Origin: Straminergon stramineum
Lineage: Eukaryota; Streptophyta; Bryopsida; Hypnales; Calliergonaceae
Reading direction: 5' to 3'
DNA: 64,000 nt
Assembly (NCBI GenBank): GCA_963920665.1
Contig: OY987269.1
Location: forward strand, 6,822,501 to 6,886,500
The notes beneath the pieces were generated by a model. That model worked only from the letters and a program-made list of their open reading frames with translations. It ran no database searches and had not been told where the DNA came from. Positions 63,183 to 64,000 of the stretch are shown in pieces. Position numbers and translations under genes: made by a program. Every line of letters begins with the position of its first letter. Within the stretch, counting starts at the first letter, position 1.

Positions 63183-63365
63183 AAAGCTTTGAACCCCCTA
63201 AGGGTCATAGTGGTATGTTAACTGTGGAAAACACAACGAAACTTTGAAACCCCTAGAGGTCAAAGAGTCTTAAAGGTGTGTTAAAAGCAAAAATCAAATC
63301 GAAGCTTTGAAACCCCCAGGGGTCAAAGAGTCTTAGTTGTGTGTTAAGGCTCCTTCATAGGTAAA
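63183..63365 (+). repeat. Imperfect ~60 bp tandem repeat, three copies
   Basis: GCTTTGAACCCCCTA (63186), ACTTTGAAACCCCTA (63241) and GCTTTGAAACCCCCA (63304) each lead into GGGTCA or GGTCAAAGAGTCTTA and a TGTGTTAA-like end. Spacing is 55 and 63 bases. No coding meaning is evident. Confidence 0.75.
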
Positions 63366-63728
63366 CATTTTTCTCCTGTGGTCTTTCCATACAAAGTTTA
63401 GTTCCCAAAATGCATTGGAAACAAAACAAAGTTTAGCCCCCCAAAGTAGGAAGTAGATATTGAGTCAAGAGGGAAGGATGATTGATGGGAGAAGAGAAAT
63501 CACCACTAGCGCTCGCACATAGCAGATCAATTCACTAAATTAGATACATGTCCCTCCCCTTTTTCTTTTCCTTCCTTTACCATAAAATGCCATCATAACT
63601 AGAAAGAAAACACTAGTGAACAAAAAAAGAAGATGACCAGTCCATTAGCCCTAGCACCCTCAAAGGGTCCAATAAGTATCAAAAGGATCCAACAATCATT
63701 AGGGGAAGGGATTTAGCAAGTATTGAGT

Positions 63729-63935
63729 TGGGTTTAGCATTGTTGGATTGGAGTTCAAGTATTGAGGGAGGGTTTAGTAATATCGAGTTGGAGTTCCGTC
63801 TATCAGGGGGTGGGTTTAGTAGTATCGGGTTGGCGTTTGGGTTTTGAGGGAAGGTTCAACAATATCAAGGTTGTATTCTGGATATTAGAGTGGGTTCAAT
63901 TGTGTTGGGGTAGATTTTGCAGTCATCGAGAGGGG
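63729..63935 (+). repeat. Degenerate ~41 bp tandem repeat, about five copies
   Basis: GGGTTTAG, or the related GGTTCAA, recurs at 63730, 63770, 63812, 63852 and 63892, each followed by a TATYG or TTG-rich stretch and a GGAGTT or GGCGTT motif. It gives an open frame of low complexity at 63762-63986 that I do not consider a gene. The repeat may continue past the window. Confidence 0.7.
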
Positions 63936-64000
63936 CCAGTACTATTGGAAGGTCCTATAGCCATTGGAAGGGGTGGGAAAAATTAGTGCATATGAAGGGA

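Noticed and set aside
63762..63986. 74-residue frame at the right window edge
   Set aside because: It is the translation of a degenerate 41 bp tandem repeat, of low complexity.
43502..64000. tRNA, rRNA or small nuclear RNA genes
   Set aside because: I looked for tRNA-like A and B boxes and conserved rRNA stretches by eye and recognised none; a covariance-model scan would be decisive.

Overview
The window looks like a nuclear chromosome segment from a seed plant with a large, transposon-rich, gene-poor genome. The leucine-rich-repeat style (short IPPxIANMTxLxxL modules, as in TIR-NBS-LRR resistance proteins) and the load of LTR, CACTA, mariner-like and TTAA-targeting elements would fit a conifer. 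That placement is inference; no single gene in the window proves it. No intact, confidently expressed protein gene was found.

Region 1 (1-37145) is one tandem array. The unit is exactly 288 bp and encodes 96 residues, which are four 24-residue leucine-rich repeats (LRRs). There are 128 complete units in register (239-37102), a partial unit at the left window edge (so the array continues outside) and a partial one at the right. I found no insertion or deletion in any unit. 104 of the 128 units carry the same in-frame TGA near their end; 24 have a sense codon there (CGA, TGC, TGT or GGA), which leaves open runs of at most 374 residues by my reading. Blocks of 2-10 units have themselves been copied, the clearest being a 7-unit (2016 bp) tandem duplication at 25007-29038. 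The last unit is diverged and leads into decayed LRR sequence at 37103-37690.

Region 2 (37.1-43.9 kb) is the downstream flank of the array. It is paralogous to the flank of a second LRR locus at 59.0-62.1 kb. Comparing the two flanks gives filled and empty sites for several insertions: a 247 bp CACTA-type MITE (37813-38059), a 703 bp TTAA-flanked piggyBac-like MITE (38658-39360) and a 3.5 kb TG...CA element with a CATGA target duplication (39976-43501) in one copy, and another TTAA-flanked MITE (61105-61659) in the other.

Region 3 (43.9-56.6 kb) is intergenic and TE-rich: a 1.9 kb terminal-inverted-repeat element with GC-rich cargo (44721-46626), a 1.5 kb mariner/Stowaway-like element (47628-49117), an inverted piggyBac-like element (51380-52301), a small Stowaway-like MITE (53003-53177) and a solo-LTR-like element with CACCC duplication (53366-54489).

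Region 4 (56.68-59.03 kb) is the second LRR locus: a decayed LRR exon with six diverged 288 bp units, three in-frame stops and two frameshifts. It shows that the 4 x 24-residue unit was already tandem in this gene family before the array at region 1 expanded. Region 5 (62.1-64.0 kb) holds a tiny CACTA MITE, a hairpin element, a possible core promoter and two short tandem repeats.

The most interesting object is the region 1 array: a resistance-gene LRR exon that has become, or is becoming, a homogenised megasatellite while keeping exact codon-frame length.
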